NCBI RefSeq assembly: GCF_000167195.1
Contig: NZ_AADV02000021.1
Span: 1 to 34,274, forward strand
Length of the DNA: 34,274 nt
Direction: 5' to 3'
DNA from: Crocosphaera watsonii WH 8501
GTDB taxonomy: Bacteria > Cyanobacteriota > Cyanobacteriia > Cyanobacteriales > Microcystaceae
In this document: positions 1 to 8,096 of the stretch, in pieces
Position numbering within the stretch: the stretch's first letter is position 1
How the letters are laid out: each line of letters begins with the position of its first letter
The notes under the pieces: model-generated
What the model saw: only the letters and a program-made list of their open reading frames with translations
Databases searched by the model: none
What the model was told of the DNA's origin: nothing
Program-made: the position numbers and the translations under genes

Positions 1-448
1 TTTCTTGGAGACAATCCTTTTTTTTTACTTCTTTATCACTCTTGTCTATTTCTCTTTTTACTATTTTTTTATTGATTTTGTTTATCAATTCTCCATCAAT
101 TCTTTTCCTAAAATGAACTAGCATTGAAGATTCCAGTGGTGGCTCTTGTTGATAACAATTTAAACCTATAAAGTATTGTAGATAAGGATTTTCTCTAATC
201 TGTTCTATAGTTTCTCTATCACTTGTTCCTAATTTTTCCTTAATAATTAATGTCCCTAATGCCATTCTAAATAGTTTGGCTGGCGCACCTTTTTCTGCTG
301 AAAAAAGTTTAGCATATTCTTCCTCAAAATCATCCCAAGGTATCAACTCTGCCATGATTACCCAACGATTATTGGGGGACAATTTGCCCTCGAAAGGTAA
401 TTCAAATTTTTCTGGGGGCGGTAAAGGTTGCTCCTCTTTTCGATACAT
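1..448 (-). CDS. IS5-like transposase, N-terminal part (copy A)
   Basis: N-terminal 149 codons of the transposase encoded in full at 22891-24417. It starts at the ATG at 448 with MYRKEEQPLPPPEKF. The visible part is the DUF772/InsH-type N-terminal region, with the family-like stretch AKLFRMALGTLIIKEKLG. No lesion is seen before the window edge, and the T tract that is expanded in copy C is normal here. The catalytic DDE residues lie outside the window, so activity cannot be judged. Confidence 0.88.
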   Translation of the reverse strand, partial: MYRKEEQPLPPPEKFELPFEGKLSPNNRWVIMAELIPWDDFEEEYAKLFSAEKGAPAKLFRMALGTLIIKEKLGTSDRETIEQIRENPYLQYFIGLNCYQQEPPLESSMLVHFRKRIDGELINKINKKIVKREIDKSDKEVKKKDCLQE

Positions 449-585
449 TTGTTCTTGACCAACAACTGGGAGGTGTTTCTACCAATTATAGCGGTTTGTA
501 GCCGACAAAGCTGATCTTTTTTGCGATCGCGAATATGGGTGTAACCTTTTAAAGAATAGGGTTTTGCTTTTATTCAGCAAACCCT
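1..585 (-). mobile_element. IS5-like element, copy A (cut by window edge)
   Basis: The 5' terminal part of an insertion sequence on the minus strand. It is nearly identical to 22754-23339 (copy B) and 33594-34180 (copy C). Its outer end at 585 has the terminal sequence AGGGTTTGCTGAATAAAAGC, which folds back on AAGCAAAACCCT to form a hairpin. The element runs off the left window edge. It interrupts the gene whose remnant begins at 586. Confidence 0.93.
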
Positions 586-928
586 AAATAGAATAATACC
601 TGAGCTTTCTCCCTTAACTAATACTCTAAGCGAAACCCTCTTAACATTGGCAAATGTAACTTTTAACCCTACTTCAAATCTGTTATTACCTAATCCTAAT
701 ATTAATCTTCAAAGATAGCAAAGTAGCTTAAATGAAATGAGAGAAAATGGAGAAACTCAATCTTTTAATTTAATTAGCCGTCTCAATGTAGCATTAATTG
801 AATATAGTTTACAAGGTTTAGTTAAAACCCTCTCTGAAAGTATCGCCTTAGTAGAAGAATCTTCTACTGAAGTTATGATTAATCAGTCCCTTGATAACCA
901 AAACCTTCAACAATTAAGTAATAACTAA
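586..928 (+). pseudogene. C-terminal remnant of a FUSC-related protein
   Basis: One frame reads through from just inside the IS end: IPELSPLTNTLSETLLTLAN, then PNPNINLQR, an in-frame TAG near 717, then QSSLNEMRENGETQSFN and onward to the stop at 928. The 63-residue open part alone (737-928) would look like a small gene. The coding-like sequence upstream of the TAG shows it is the tail of a longer protein whose 5' part was lost to IS copy A. The tail (NLISRLNVALIEYSLQGL) resembles in style the C-terminus of the FUSC protein 8 bp downstream, so a tandem paralogue or partner is likely. The assignment is inference. The remnant carries two lesions, the IS insertion and the nonsense codon. Confidence 0.6.
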
Positions 929-935
929 AATAATT

Positions 936-1979
936 ATGAATAGTAATATATATATTATAAAACTTGCCCTTGGTGCAGCCCTTGCTTTTGCCATTGGTAA
1001 TGCAGTTCACACCAGAAATATGAACTATGTTCTCTATGGTTCTATTCTCTGTATTCATCCTATTGCAGGAGATACAATCAGTTATGTATTAGATAAACTT
1101 AAATCTGCTTTATTAGGTACATCATTTGGGATGATTGTTACTGTTGCTTTCCAAGGTAATTCTATTATTAGTTTACCCATGGGAGTTATTACCTTAGTTA
1201 CAGCAGGATATTGGTTTAATTTACCCAAGCGTTTATTATCTTTTGCGGTTATTGTTACTATAATAGCCTTAAGCGGTTCTTACAGTAATGAACCCTTTGA
1301 ATATATTGGCTTAAGATTTTGGAACATTTTCCTTGGTTCTATGGTAGGAATTATTGTTTATATTGCTTTCTGGCCAAATCGAGATGTAGAAAAGATCGAT
1401 CCTGCTATGAGCAAAATTATAGCAAGCATTGGGCAACTATATCAGCAAATTATCGATGATTATAAACAAGGAAAGTTGATAGAAAATACTCAAGAGCGTA
1501 GGCAATCAATTAATGATATAACCAAGGAAATAAATGACATTGAATCTTTAATAGGAAATGCTGGAAGTGAAATTTTATTACCTTTTGTTGATGAAGCATT
1601 ATATCAGCGTCGAAAAAGTCTAATTATTCATATTAAATCTCTTTTTCGTTTGGTATTAAATTTAGGACTTAATTTAGAAGGAGGAGACAACGATAATCTT
1701 CATTGGCGCATACAAACAGAACTAGATAATTTAATTACAGCGACTAATGTTACTTTTGAAACTGTGAGCAAAACCATCACACCTTCATCTTCTTTCCTGT
1801 TAGAAACTCCTCTAGATAACTTATCAGAATTAAATCAAGCTATCAGTAACCGCTTAACAGAAATTTCTGAGGAAGATATTGCCTCATCTACTATTAATCC
1901 TAGTGAGATTAAACGAATGTCTGCTGCTATTTATGGACTGAGGGCGATCGCATCAGAGTTACAAGAATTGACTCTTTGA
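936..1979 (+). CDS. FUSC/aromatic-acid-exporter-like membrane protein
   Basis: A 347-residue inner-membrane protein. The first 150 residues hold about five to six hydrophobic segments (for example LALGAALAFAIGNAV and FWNIFLGSMVGIIVYIAFW). A hydrophilic, mostly helical cytoplasmic region follows to the C-terminus. This layout fits the FUSC/ArAE superfamily, whose members include fusaric-acid and p-hydroxybenzoate efflux proteins; the substrate here is unknown. Bacterial FUSC proteins usually have two membrane halves, so this one-half form probably works as an oligomer (inference). It starts 8 bp after the decayed upstream reading frame, which suggests the two were co-transcribed. A HIP1 octamer lies near the 3' end. 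The stop is one base from the convergent small gene. Confidence 0.75.
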   Translation: MNSNIYIIKLALGAALAFAIGNAVHTRNMNYVLYGSILCIHPIAGDTISYVLDKLKSALLGTSFGMIVTVAFQGNSIISLPMGVITLVTAGYWFNLPKRLLSFAVIVTIIALSGSYSNEPFEYIGLRFWNIFLGSMVGIIVYIAFWPNRDVEKIDPAMSKIIASIGQLYQQIIDDYKQGKLIENTQERRQSINDITKEINDIESLIGNAGSEILLPFVDEALYQRRKSLIIHIKSLFRLVLNLGLNLEGGDNDNLHWRIQTELDNLITATNVTFETVSKTITPSSSFLLETPLDNLSELNQAISNRLTEISEEDIASSTINPSEIKRMSAAIYGLRAIASELQELTL

Positions 1980-1980
1980 T

Positions 1981-2139
1981 TTATTTATCTTCATTAATAG
2001 CTCTCTCAAAACCATAAATAATTAAAGCTGCTAAAATAGCTAACCAAAACCATAACCGAGGAGGTTCACTTAAAACTGTGATTCCTAAAACAACGAATCC
2101 TGCGATTGTCCACCACTTAAACCACCATTTGATTCCCAT
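1981..2139 (-). CDS. Small membrane protein, 52 aa
   Basis: A 52-residue ORF, MGIKWWFKWWTIAGFVVLGI then TVLSEPPRLWFWLAILAALI then IYGFERAINEDK. A good Shine-Dalgarno (AAAGGAG) lies 5 bases before the ATG. Two hydrophobic segments (about residues 11-23 and 30-41) are separated by a short SEPPR turn, with a tryptophan- and lysine-rich N-terminus and an acidic tail. This predicts a two-helix hairpin in the membrane. I recognise no family. It is convergent with the FUSC gene, with one base between the stops. The Shine-Dalgarno and clean composition argue for a real gene; conservation was not tested. Confidence 0.6.
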   Translation of the reverse strand: MGIKWWFKWWTIAGFVVLGITVLSEPPRLWFWLAILAALIIYGFERAINEDK

Positions 2140-2305
2140 TTTTCTCCTTTTATTAAAAATAAATTAATCAGATATTGTAGTTCATCTTACCATCCCTACT
2201 AATTTATCATAGTTAACCTATAAGAACTAATTTTTTTATGATATACTCAGGGGTATCAATTAATTTAGCACGACAAAAATTATTATTCTTGAGCAAAATC
2301 CGCAA

Positions 2306-2389
2306 ATGTTTAAAAGTTTAAACTTATTAACCGTTACCAGTTTAATTGCTGTTATGGTTTGTCATTTAACAGGAGAATTTTCAAAATGA
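2306..2389 (+). CDS. Possible 27-aa leader ORF overlapping the NADH dehydrogenase start
   Basis: The frame MFKSLNLLTVTSLIAVMVCH LTGEFSK ends at a TGA that overlaps the ATG of the next gene as ATGA. The peptide is hydrophobic and resembles a signal peptide or a single membrane helix. Its last codons contain the AGGAG Shine-Dalgarno of the downstream gene, so translating it could control access to that start (coupling). The ORF's own ribosome site is weak. It could be chance; the evidence is the overlap geometry and the hydrophobic pattern only. Confidence 0.35.
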   Translation: MFKSLNLLTVTSLIAVMVCHLTGEFSK

Positions 2390-3624
2390 CTAGAACAATC
2401 GTTGTTGGTGGTGGTTTTGTCGGACTTTTTACCGTTTTACATCTTTACCATCACAAATATCCCCAATCCCTGTTTTTCATAGATAATAAAGATCATTTTG
2501 TCTTTAACCCTTTGTTATTTGAACTAATGACAGGAGAAATGACACCTGATCAAGTTTGTCCCCTGTATCGGGAACTATTAAAAGGAAGTCCCATTACTTT
2601 TTTAGAAGATCAAGTGACTCAGATCGATTTACTAGAAAAAAAAGTTTATCTAGCTTCTGATATCCACTACGATTATGATAATTTAGTTCTCGCACTAGGA
2701 AGAAAAGCCGGATTTTTTCGGGTTGAAGGCGCACAGGAATATGCTTTTCCTTTTAAAACAAAAGAAGATGCTGAAACTTTACGTCAACATTTACAGCAAT
2801 GTTTAAAAAAAGCAAGTCAAACGGAGGATGAAACCACCCGTAAAACTTTATTAACTTTTGCTATTGTGGGAGGGGTACCCACTGGAATTGAAATGGCCGG
2901 AACGTTAGGAGATTTATTGGCAAATTGGTATCAAAAACTAGATCAATCTGCTCAAGAAATCCGTATTTTAATTATTAATCGTCCCCAGGAATTGTTACAA
3001 GGAGATATTAATGTTCATTTACGAGAAGCGGTTAGTCAAGCTTTTGCTAAATCTTCTATTTCTATCGAATTAATTTTAGGGGCATCTGTCACTAAAGTTA
3101 CCCCTGATAGCGTAACCTATGAACAGAATGGGCAGACTTTAACCATTGAGACTAACACTACCATTTGGTCTGCTGGAACCGCTACTAACCCTCTGATTGA
3201 AAACTTGGCTATCTCTCCTGAAAACCGCACCAAAAATGGCTCATTAAAGGTCTTACCTACCTTACAATTACCCGAATTTCCTGAAGTGTTTGCAGCCGGG
3301 GATTGTACTATGTTATCTTCAGATCCCCTCCCTGCTACGGCTCAAGTAGCCTATCAACAGGGAAAAGCGATCGCCCATAATCTCAACGCTATGATCAAAG
3401 GACATTCTCTCACCCCTGCTCAAGTAAAATTGCGGGGATCTATGATGAAATTGGGCATTGAGAAAAGTGTTGCTAATATATTTGATCGCTTTGAAGTCAC
3501 AGGACATTCAGGACACCTGATTAGAGAGGGAACTTATTTACAATTACTTCCCACCCCCATCCATGATTTTAAGGTGACAACTAATTGGATTGTTGACGAA
3601 ATTTTTCATCGTCACAGTCAATAG
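2386..3624 (+). CDS. Type II NAD(P)H dehydrogenase (Ndb-like flavoprotein)
   Basis: A 412-residue FAD/NAD(P)-dependent oxidoreductase, expected to be a single-subunit, non-proton-pumping NAD(P)H:quinone reductase bound to the thylakoid or plasma membrane. The N-terminal dinucleotide fold reads TIVVGGGFVGLFTVLHLYHH. The second, NAD(P)-binding fold is around FAIVGGVPTGIEMAGTL. The conserved FAD-binding motif near the C-terminal third is VFAAGDCTML. The start at 2386 is preferred over an in-frame start at 2359, because AGGAG lies 10 bases upstream and the Rossmann strand begins immediately. Cyanobacteria carry several paralogues (NdbA, NdbB, NdbC); NdbB acts in phylloquinone maturation. Length is near the NdbB type, but I cannot assign the paralogue by eye. 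A 27-codon ORF overlaps the start. The antiporter gene follows 47 bp downstream on the same strand. Confidence 0.85.
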   Translation: MTRTIVVGGGFVGLFTVLHLYHHKYPQSLFFIDNKDHFVFNPLLFELMTGEMTPDQVCPLYRELLKGSPITFLEDQVTQIDLLEKKVYLASDIHYDYDNLVLALGRKAGFFRVEGAQEYAFPFKTKEDAETLRQHLQQCLKKASQTEDETTRKTLLTFAIVGGVPTGIEMAGTLGDLLANWYQKLDQSAQEIRILIINRPQELLQGDINVHLREAVSQAFAKSSISIELILGASVTKVTPDSVTYEQNGQTLTIETNTTIWSAGTATNPLIENLAISPENRTKNGSLKVLPTLQLPEFPEVFAAGDCTMLSSDPLPATAQVAYQQGKAIAHNLNAMIKGHSLTPAQVKLRGSMMKLGIEKSVANIFDRFEVTGHSGHLIREGTYLQLLPTPIHDFKVTTNWIVDEIFHRHSQ

Positions 3625-3671
3625 AATTTTTGCACAAAAAAGCCAATTTTTTTTATCTAAAACAGTAATAT

Positions 3672-4862
3672 ATGGAAAATTTATATCAAATATTAGCAAT
3701 AATTGCAGCCTTTACCTTTATTTACAGTATCTTTGCAGGAGTGTTAGAATCCATTTCTATTTCCGATGCAATGGTATATGTAGTATTTGGGTTTTTATCG
3801 GGACAAAATGGGCTAAACATCTTACCATTAGATATTGAATCCGAGGGAGTTCGCTTACTGGCTGAATTAACCCTTGCTTTAGTCCTTTTTTCAGATGCTT
3901 CTGGTGCTGACTTAAAGATACTTAAAAGTAGCCTGAGTTTACCATCTCGCTTACTGTTAATCGGACTTCCTATTACCATTATTTTTGGGGTAGGTGTGGG
4001 TAAATTATTATTTCCTAATGTAAGTTGGCTGGAAGTAGGAATTTTAGCTACTATGTTAGCCCCGACAGATGCGGCCTTAGGAAAAGCGGTAGTTAGTAAT
4101 CCGAAAGTTCCTGCTCAAATTCGGCAAGTTTTAAACGTAGAAAGTGGCTTAAACGATGGTATTTGTGTGCCTATCTTATTCGTTTTATTAGCTATTGTAA
4201 TTCCTGGAAATATGGAAGGTAGTATATCCGACCTTGTGGTGCATTTATTTGTGGAAGAAATTGGTATTGGTGCTTTAGTAGGGGCAAGTATTGCAGTTTT
4301 AGGCGCACAATTAGGCAGTTTTGCTGTGAGAAAAAATTGGGTTACAAAAACATGGCGACAAATTTCTCTTCCTGCCATCGCATTTACTTGTTTTGCCACG
4401 GCACAAAGTTTAGGGGGAAGTGGTTTCATTGCTTCCTTTGTTGGTGGACTTTTCTTTGGCAGTATTATTAAAGTTTACAAAGATGAAATGATAGAAGTTT
4501 CTGAGGGAATTGGTAATGCGATGTCTTTAATAACTTGGGTAATTTTTGGAGTAACTGTTGTGGGGAAATATATGGGACAACTTACTTTGCCAATTATCTT
4601 GTATTCCATTTTAAGTTTAACAATAGTGCGTATTTTACCTGTCTTCTTATGTCTTTTCGGTGTTACTTTAGACCTTGAAAGTAAACTGTTTATGGGTTGG
4701 TTTGGTCCACGGGGACTGGCAAGTATTGTCTTTGCTGTTATTGTCCTTAATAGTAATTTACCCAGTGGTGATATCTTAACAACCACAGTTACTTGTACTG
4801 TTCTTTTAAGCATTATCGCCCATGGACTAACGGCCAATCCTTGGGCAAATCGTTATGGTTAG
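3672..4862 (+). CDS. Cation/proton antiporter, CPA1 family
   Basis: A 396-residue polytopic inner-membrane protein with about 11-12 hydrophobic segments and only short loops. It is expected to exchange Na+ or K+ for H+. The diagnostic stretch is ATMLAPTDAALGKAVV, then NVESGLNDGICVP: the aspartates of the PTD and ESGLND motifs are the usual ion-binding residues of CPA1 exchangers. There is no long C-terminal cytoplasmic (TrkA/RCK) domain, so it is a compact member of the family. No clear Shine-Dalgarno is visible before the ATG. It lies 47 bp after the NADH dehydrogenase and may share its transcript. A strong hairpin terminator follows, shared with the convergent transporter gene. Confidence 0.85.
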   Translation: MENLYQILAIIAAFTFIYSIFAGVLESISISDAMVYVVFGFLSGQNGLNILPLDIESEGVRLLAELTLALVLFSDASGADLKILKSSLSLPSRLLLIGLPITIIFGVGVGKLLFPNVSWLEVGILATMLAPTDAALGKAVVSNPKVPAQIRQVLNVESGLNDGICVPILFVLLAIVIPGNMEGSISDLVVHLFVEEIGIGALVGASIAVLGAQLGSFAVRKNWVTKTWRQISLPAIAFTCFATAQSLGGSGFIASFVGGLFFGSIIKVYKDEMIEVSEGIGNAMSLITWVIFGVTVVGKYMGQLTLPIILYSILSLTIVRILPVFLCLFGVTLDLESKLFMGWFGPRGLASIVFAVIVLNSNLPSGDILTTTVTCTVLLSIIAHGLTANPWANRYG

Positions 4863-4893
4863 TAAAAAAATACTTATTGATTTTTCTCAATTT

Positions 4894-4919
4894 AAACCCC
4901 GTTTTTAGGGACGGGGTTT
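4894..4919. terminator. Bidirectional hairpin between convergent genes
   Basis: AAACCCCGT (4894-4902) pairs perfectly with ACGGGGTTT (4911-4919) across an 8-base loop. It is placed 31 bp after the antiporter stop and 9 bp after the NatB-like stop, as expected for a shared intrinsic terminator. Confidence 0.75.
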
Positions 4920-4928
4920 GCTGGAAAA

Positions 4929-6251
4929 CTATTCCCCCGGACTCACTTTATCAATAACTTCTGTAGTGCCATCTGCTTTCACTGTCCAAACATCGTAACT
5001 ACCGACAACGTCTCCATTTTCGTCAATATCAACGTTACCACTAACCCCTTGATAGTTGATGTCTTCCCCATTTCTAATTAAGGCGATCGCTTCACAGGGA
5101 TCACTTACTTCTGTTCCTGGGGCGTTGGCCACTTCTCTGATTTTACTTTGTATACCTTCCCCAGTATTGGCTTTAGCAGCTTCAGCAGCCAACATTAACA
5201 ATACTGTTGCGTCCCAACTATGGGGAACAAAAGCGGTGACATCCTTACCTGTCTTCTCGTTCCATTTGCTGGTAAAAGCTTCTAACGCTTCACCATCAGC
5301 ACCCGGAACCGTTCCTAATGCTCCTTCTAAGATAAACGTACCATCGGGAGTTTTGCCCACCTGTTCCACAAAGTCCTGAGAATAAACCCCATCGGTCAAT
5401 AAAACCGTAACTCCTTCGCTTAAACCTTGTTTATAGGCTGCTTGTAATAAAATACTTCCTGTTTCTGGGTAAAGAACCCCTGCCACTGCATCGGGTTTAT
5501 CGGCAAACGCTGCGGCTGCTTCACTATCGAGGGTAGCAGCTTTGGGATCGTAACGGACGGGTTTATCTTTAGAGAGAATTTTGCCCCCTGACTTCTCAAA
5601 CGCCCCCACAAACTGCTGCTCAAAGGCTACCCCATAGTCATTATTAATAGCAACGGTGGAAACATTGTTAAAGCCTTGTTTTTTGGCCAATGCTGCTAAT
5701 GCTTGGGCCTGATAGGTATCTGGAGGGGCGGTTCTCGCCCAATAGCCGTTAAAATCACCATTTTTAGCCTGATCGGTGAATACAGGGCTGGTGCTTCCTG
5801 GAGAGATTAACATAACTTTGTTTTGCGCTGCAATGCCCACAGCAGCCCCAGAAACGCTACTACCAAAGGCCCCCACTACACCAGCAACACGGTCAACTTC
5901 TGCTAGTTTGGTCATAGCTGCACCACCAGCAGCCGGATCGGTTTGACTATCTTCGGTAACTAGGGTAACAGGTTCACCGTTCACTCCCTCACAAGCATTA
6001 ATCTCTTCTACGGCTAGTTTAACGGCTTCTGGCATATTTGCACCGATGGACGCTAGATCCCCTGTAACCGGTAGTAAAGCCCCTATTTTTAGCCCATTTC
6101 CACTGGCTGTGGGTGCGTTCCCGTCGGGGGTAGTTCCGGTGTCGGTGGGGGTTGTATTATTACAACCGGCTAAGAGACTACTACTAAAGGCAAGGGCTAA
6201 ACCCCAAGCTAGGGGGGACTTGAGACGATATTTGTTTAAAAATGAGTTCAT
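4929..6251 (-). CDS. ABC transporter amino-acid-binding lipoprotein, NatB/LivJ type
   Basis: A 440-residue substrate-binding protein of a hydrophobic/neutral amino-acid (HAAT) ABC importer. The N-terminus is a lipoprotein signal: a basic start, a hydrophobic run, and lipobox LLAGC with the lipidated Cys near residue 29. A Thr/Gly/Pro-rich linker follows. The mature part opens with KIGALLPVTGDLASIGANM and contains the type I periplasmic-binding fold motifs VAGVVGAFGSSVSGAAVGIA and NKVMLISPGSTSP. The closest match I recall is cyanobacterial NatB, the binding protein of the N-I neutral amino-acid permease; the substrate remains inference. No permease or ATPase genes lie next to it, so they are encoded elsewhere. 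A HIP1 site lies at the start of its 5' region. Confidence 0.85.
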   Translation of the reverse strand: MNSFLNKYRLKSPLAWGLALAFSSSLLAGCNNTTPTDTGTTPDGNAPTASGNGLKIGALLPVTGDLASIGANMPEAVKLAVEEINACEGVNGEPVTLVTEDSQTDPAAGGAAMTKLAEVDRVAGVVGAFGSSVSGAAVGIAAQNKVMLISPGSTSPVFTDQAKNGDFNGYWARTAPPDTYQAQALAALAKKQGFNNVSTVAINNDYGVAFEQQFVGAFEKSGGKILSKDKPVRYDPKAATLDSEAAAAFADKPDAVAGVLYPETGSILLQAAYKQGLSEGVTVLLTDGVYSQDFVEQVGKTPDGTFILEGALGTVPGADGEALEAFTSKWNEKTGKDVTAFVPHSWDATVLLMLAAEAAKANTGEGIQSKIREVANAPGTEVSDPCEAIALIRNGEDINYQGVSGNVDIDENGDVVGSYDVWTVKADGTTEVIDKVSPGE

Positions 6252-6330
6252 ATTCTGCGATCGCTAGATAATTGATCATCTTAAATTGACCTTAATTTTA
6301 ACCGAATGTTGCCAGTTTTCAATTGAGTGA

Positions 6331-6357
6331 GTGTGGGGAGTGTGGGGAGTGTGGGAA
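6331..6357. repeat. Three tandem 9-bp repeats (GTGTGGGGA)
   Basis: Two exact units at 6331-6339 and 6340-6348 and one variant (GTGTGGGAA) at 6349-6357. Read in the plus frame they encode repeated Ser-Val-Gly, but the surrounding frame is a decayed gene, so they are best treated as a small minisatellite. Confidence 0.7.
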
Positions 6358-6368
6358 GTATTGACATT

Positions 6369-6431
6369 TCCAACTGTTGCGCAATAGAAACAAAGTCAAA
6401 CATCTTCTTCTTCATCTCCAACTGTTGCGCA
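6369..6431. repeat. Direct repeat of TCCAACTGTTGCGCA, 48 bp apart
   Basis: Exact 15-base copies start at 6369 and 6417. Each contains the near-palindrome TTGCGCA. A pyrimidine-rich CTTCTTCTTCAT stretch lies between them. Confidence 0.6.
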
Positions 6432-6595
6432 GACGTAGATAGTTCAACCCTTGTTTATTCTGCTGCTACTACTTCTACCCCTGAACCTACTACGGTTTTC
6501 GGGTTATTATTAATGGGTGGAGTCGGTTTATTATCCAAACGCCAAAAGCAAGGCAAATAAATCGTCAATAATGAGAAGATAATAATATTTTGTAG

Positions 6596-6616
6596 GGGTT
6601 TAACACTGTTAAACCC
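6596..6616. terminator. Perfect hairpin after the PEP-CTERM remnant
   Basis: GGGTTTAACA (6596-6605) and TGTTAAACCC (6607-6616) are fully complementary around one base, so the real loop will open by a few pairs. It lies 36 bp after the remnant's stop and about 12 bp from the 3' end of the group II intron fragment, which is on the opposite strand. Confidence 0.6.
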
Positions 6617-6670
6617 TTATCTTATTTGGTTGAGTCGAGGGAAGCTATTACGCTTCGCCCCTCTCATTTA

Positions 6671-6704
6671 GATCCGGACGTGCGACTTTCACCGCATCCG
6701 GCTC
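6671..6704 (-). ncRNA. Group II intron domain V
   Basis: A 34-nt hairpin with the catalytic AGC near its 5' end (GAGCCGGATG), a GAAA tetraloop, and CGCACGTCCGGATC closing the stem with its two-base bulge. It lies between the maturase stop and domain VI, where domain V belongs. Confidence 0.88.
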
Positions 6705-6712
6705 CCGACAAA

Positions 6713-8094
6713 CTAGACTTTTTCAGTCTTGCCCATGTGGATGTGCTGGTGACAGCTATGGTGGACTGCCATTAAATTTTTTGGTTTCCAGTTATCGTGG
6801 TTTCCATCTATGTGATGGAGGTGTACCCTCTCATCATCTGTAAACTTCAGTCCACAATATCCACATGAATGGTCTTGTCTTTTCAGACATTTAGAGGTTG
6901 CTCCGTCGTAGAGTTTGCTGTTACGCTTACTCCAGTAAACCGTGTCCCCATCGTATGGAGACTTGTTACTTTTGACGTTGACGTGACGATTCTTACTGTA
7001 AGGTACTGCTGGAAAAGCCTTCTTGATAAGTTCTGTTGCCGTATATCGGTTCAGTTTCTTTTCTTTGTTGAAGACTTTGAATGCTCTGTGTACAGTTCCC
7101 CAAAGGGAGAAGCGAGAGCCGTCCATTTTACAATACCTATGGTAGTTTCGCCATCCTCTGACTAGGGGGGCTAACTTAGTAGCTTTAATCCTAGCCCCAT
7201 AATTCGAGCAGTTGACGATATCCTTAACTTTCTGACGGAATGCTTTGTAATTGTCCTCTGATGGGACGCAACTAAATTTCCCGTTGGTTTGTACTTTAAA
7301 GTGCCAACCTAGAAAATCAAATCCATCTGTCGCTTTGACAAGCTTGGTCTTTCTTTCGCTTACTTTCAGTCCTCTGGTTGCTAAAAATTCCGGTATATCC
7401 TTAAGTATCTTGTTTTCATCGTCTTTTGATTTTAAAATGAGAACCATATCATCCGCATAACGGATGGAGTTATGAAGATTCTCTATACCATCTAGAGCGA
7501 TGTTAGCTAGTAGAGGACTCACCACCCCCCCTTGGGGGGTTCCTTGTTCTGGAAATTCTGGGTTGACACCTGCTTTTAGGCATCTCCATATCCCATTCTT
7601 AATTGTCTGGGGGGCTATTACCCTTTCCATAATTGAGATGTGGTTAATCCTGTCAAAACACTTTTCTATGTCTAACTCAAGTATTCTTTTGTTTACTCCG
7701 TTACATCTGGAGTTTAGGTTGTTAAATAGAATCTTTTGAGCGTCATGTGCCGAGCGTCCAGGTCTAAACCCGTAGCTTCTGGCGTGAAATAGTGCTTCAT
7801 GTGCAGGTTCTAGGGCGTATTTAACGAGGCATTGCCATGCTCTGTCTGCCATAGTTGGAACCTTGAGCATTCGGGTGGTTCCATCTTTCTTGGGGATGGG
7901 GATTTCTCTTAGCTTGGAGTGTTTCCATTCGTTTGCTGTGAGCAACCTTTCTGCCAAGGCGAACCGTTGTTTGAAGTTGAGGGATTTGACTCCATCTATT
8001 CCTGCGGTTTTCTTACCAGTGTTTAGCTGTGATACTTGTCGGACTGCGAGTAGTCTAGCTGCAAAGGACTTCAGAATAAGTTTCTGTAAGTTCC
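6713..8094 (-). pseudogene. Group II intron reverse transcriptase/maturase/HNH endonuclease, N-terminus lost
   Basis: About 460 residues of an intron-encoded protein that is normally near 560-600. In order it shows: the RT0/RT1 region (LNTGKKTAGIDGVKSL, IPIPKKDGTTRMLKVPTMAD); the RT palm with GTPQGGVVSPLLANIAL and the catalytic RYADD; the maturase X domain (LAPLVRGWRNYHRYC); and a C-terminal HNH endonuclease domain with CGYCG, HHIDGNHDNWKPKNL and CHQHIH. This fits chloroplast-like (CL) lineage proteins. The first residues of the open frame (8095-8128) come from the IS630 end, not from the intron. Everything upstream of RNLQKLILKSF is missing. The remaining frame has no stop, so the truncation is recent or the protein could still be made from an IS-supplied start. 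Confidence 0.85.
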
Positions 8095-8096
8095 TA

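Larger units (their letters stand above)
6327..6560 (+). pseudogene. Remnant of a PEP-CTERM protein gene
   Basis: The last third of this frame is a textbook PEP-CTERM sorting signal: TPEPTTVFGLLLMGGVGLL followed by the basic tail SKRQKQGK. That signal directs export and anchoring through the exosortase system. The upstream part does not look like a secreted protein: it is built from the 9-bp tandem repeats and two copies of the 15-mer TCCAACTGTTGCGCA (6369-6383 and 6417-6431), with no signal peptide. I infer that the 5' part of a PEP-CTERM gene was replaced or eroded by repeats. A perfect hairpin at 6596-6616 still follows it. Confidence 0.55.
6629..8094 (-). mobile_element. Group II intron, 5'-truncated
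   Basis: The 3' part of a group II intron on the minus strand: most of the intron-encoded protein, a recognisable domain V, and a domain VI-like stem (about 6636-6664) ending in CGACTCAAC at about 6629. Domains I-III and the 5' splice end are absent, because the sequence stops at 8094, exactly at the TA target of the IS630 element. It cannot self-splice in this form. The exact 3' boundary is inferred from the domain VI geometry and the terminal AY rule. Confidence 0.8.

Noticed and set aside
4115-4837. Two antisense frames of 104 and 120 codons inside the antiporter
   Set aside because: They have no ribosome site or domain, and the plus-strand frame has clear CPA1 motifs.
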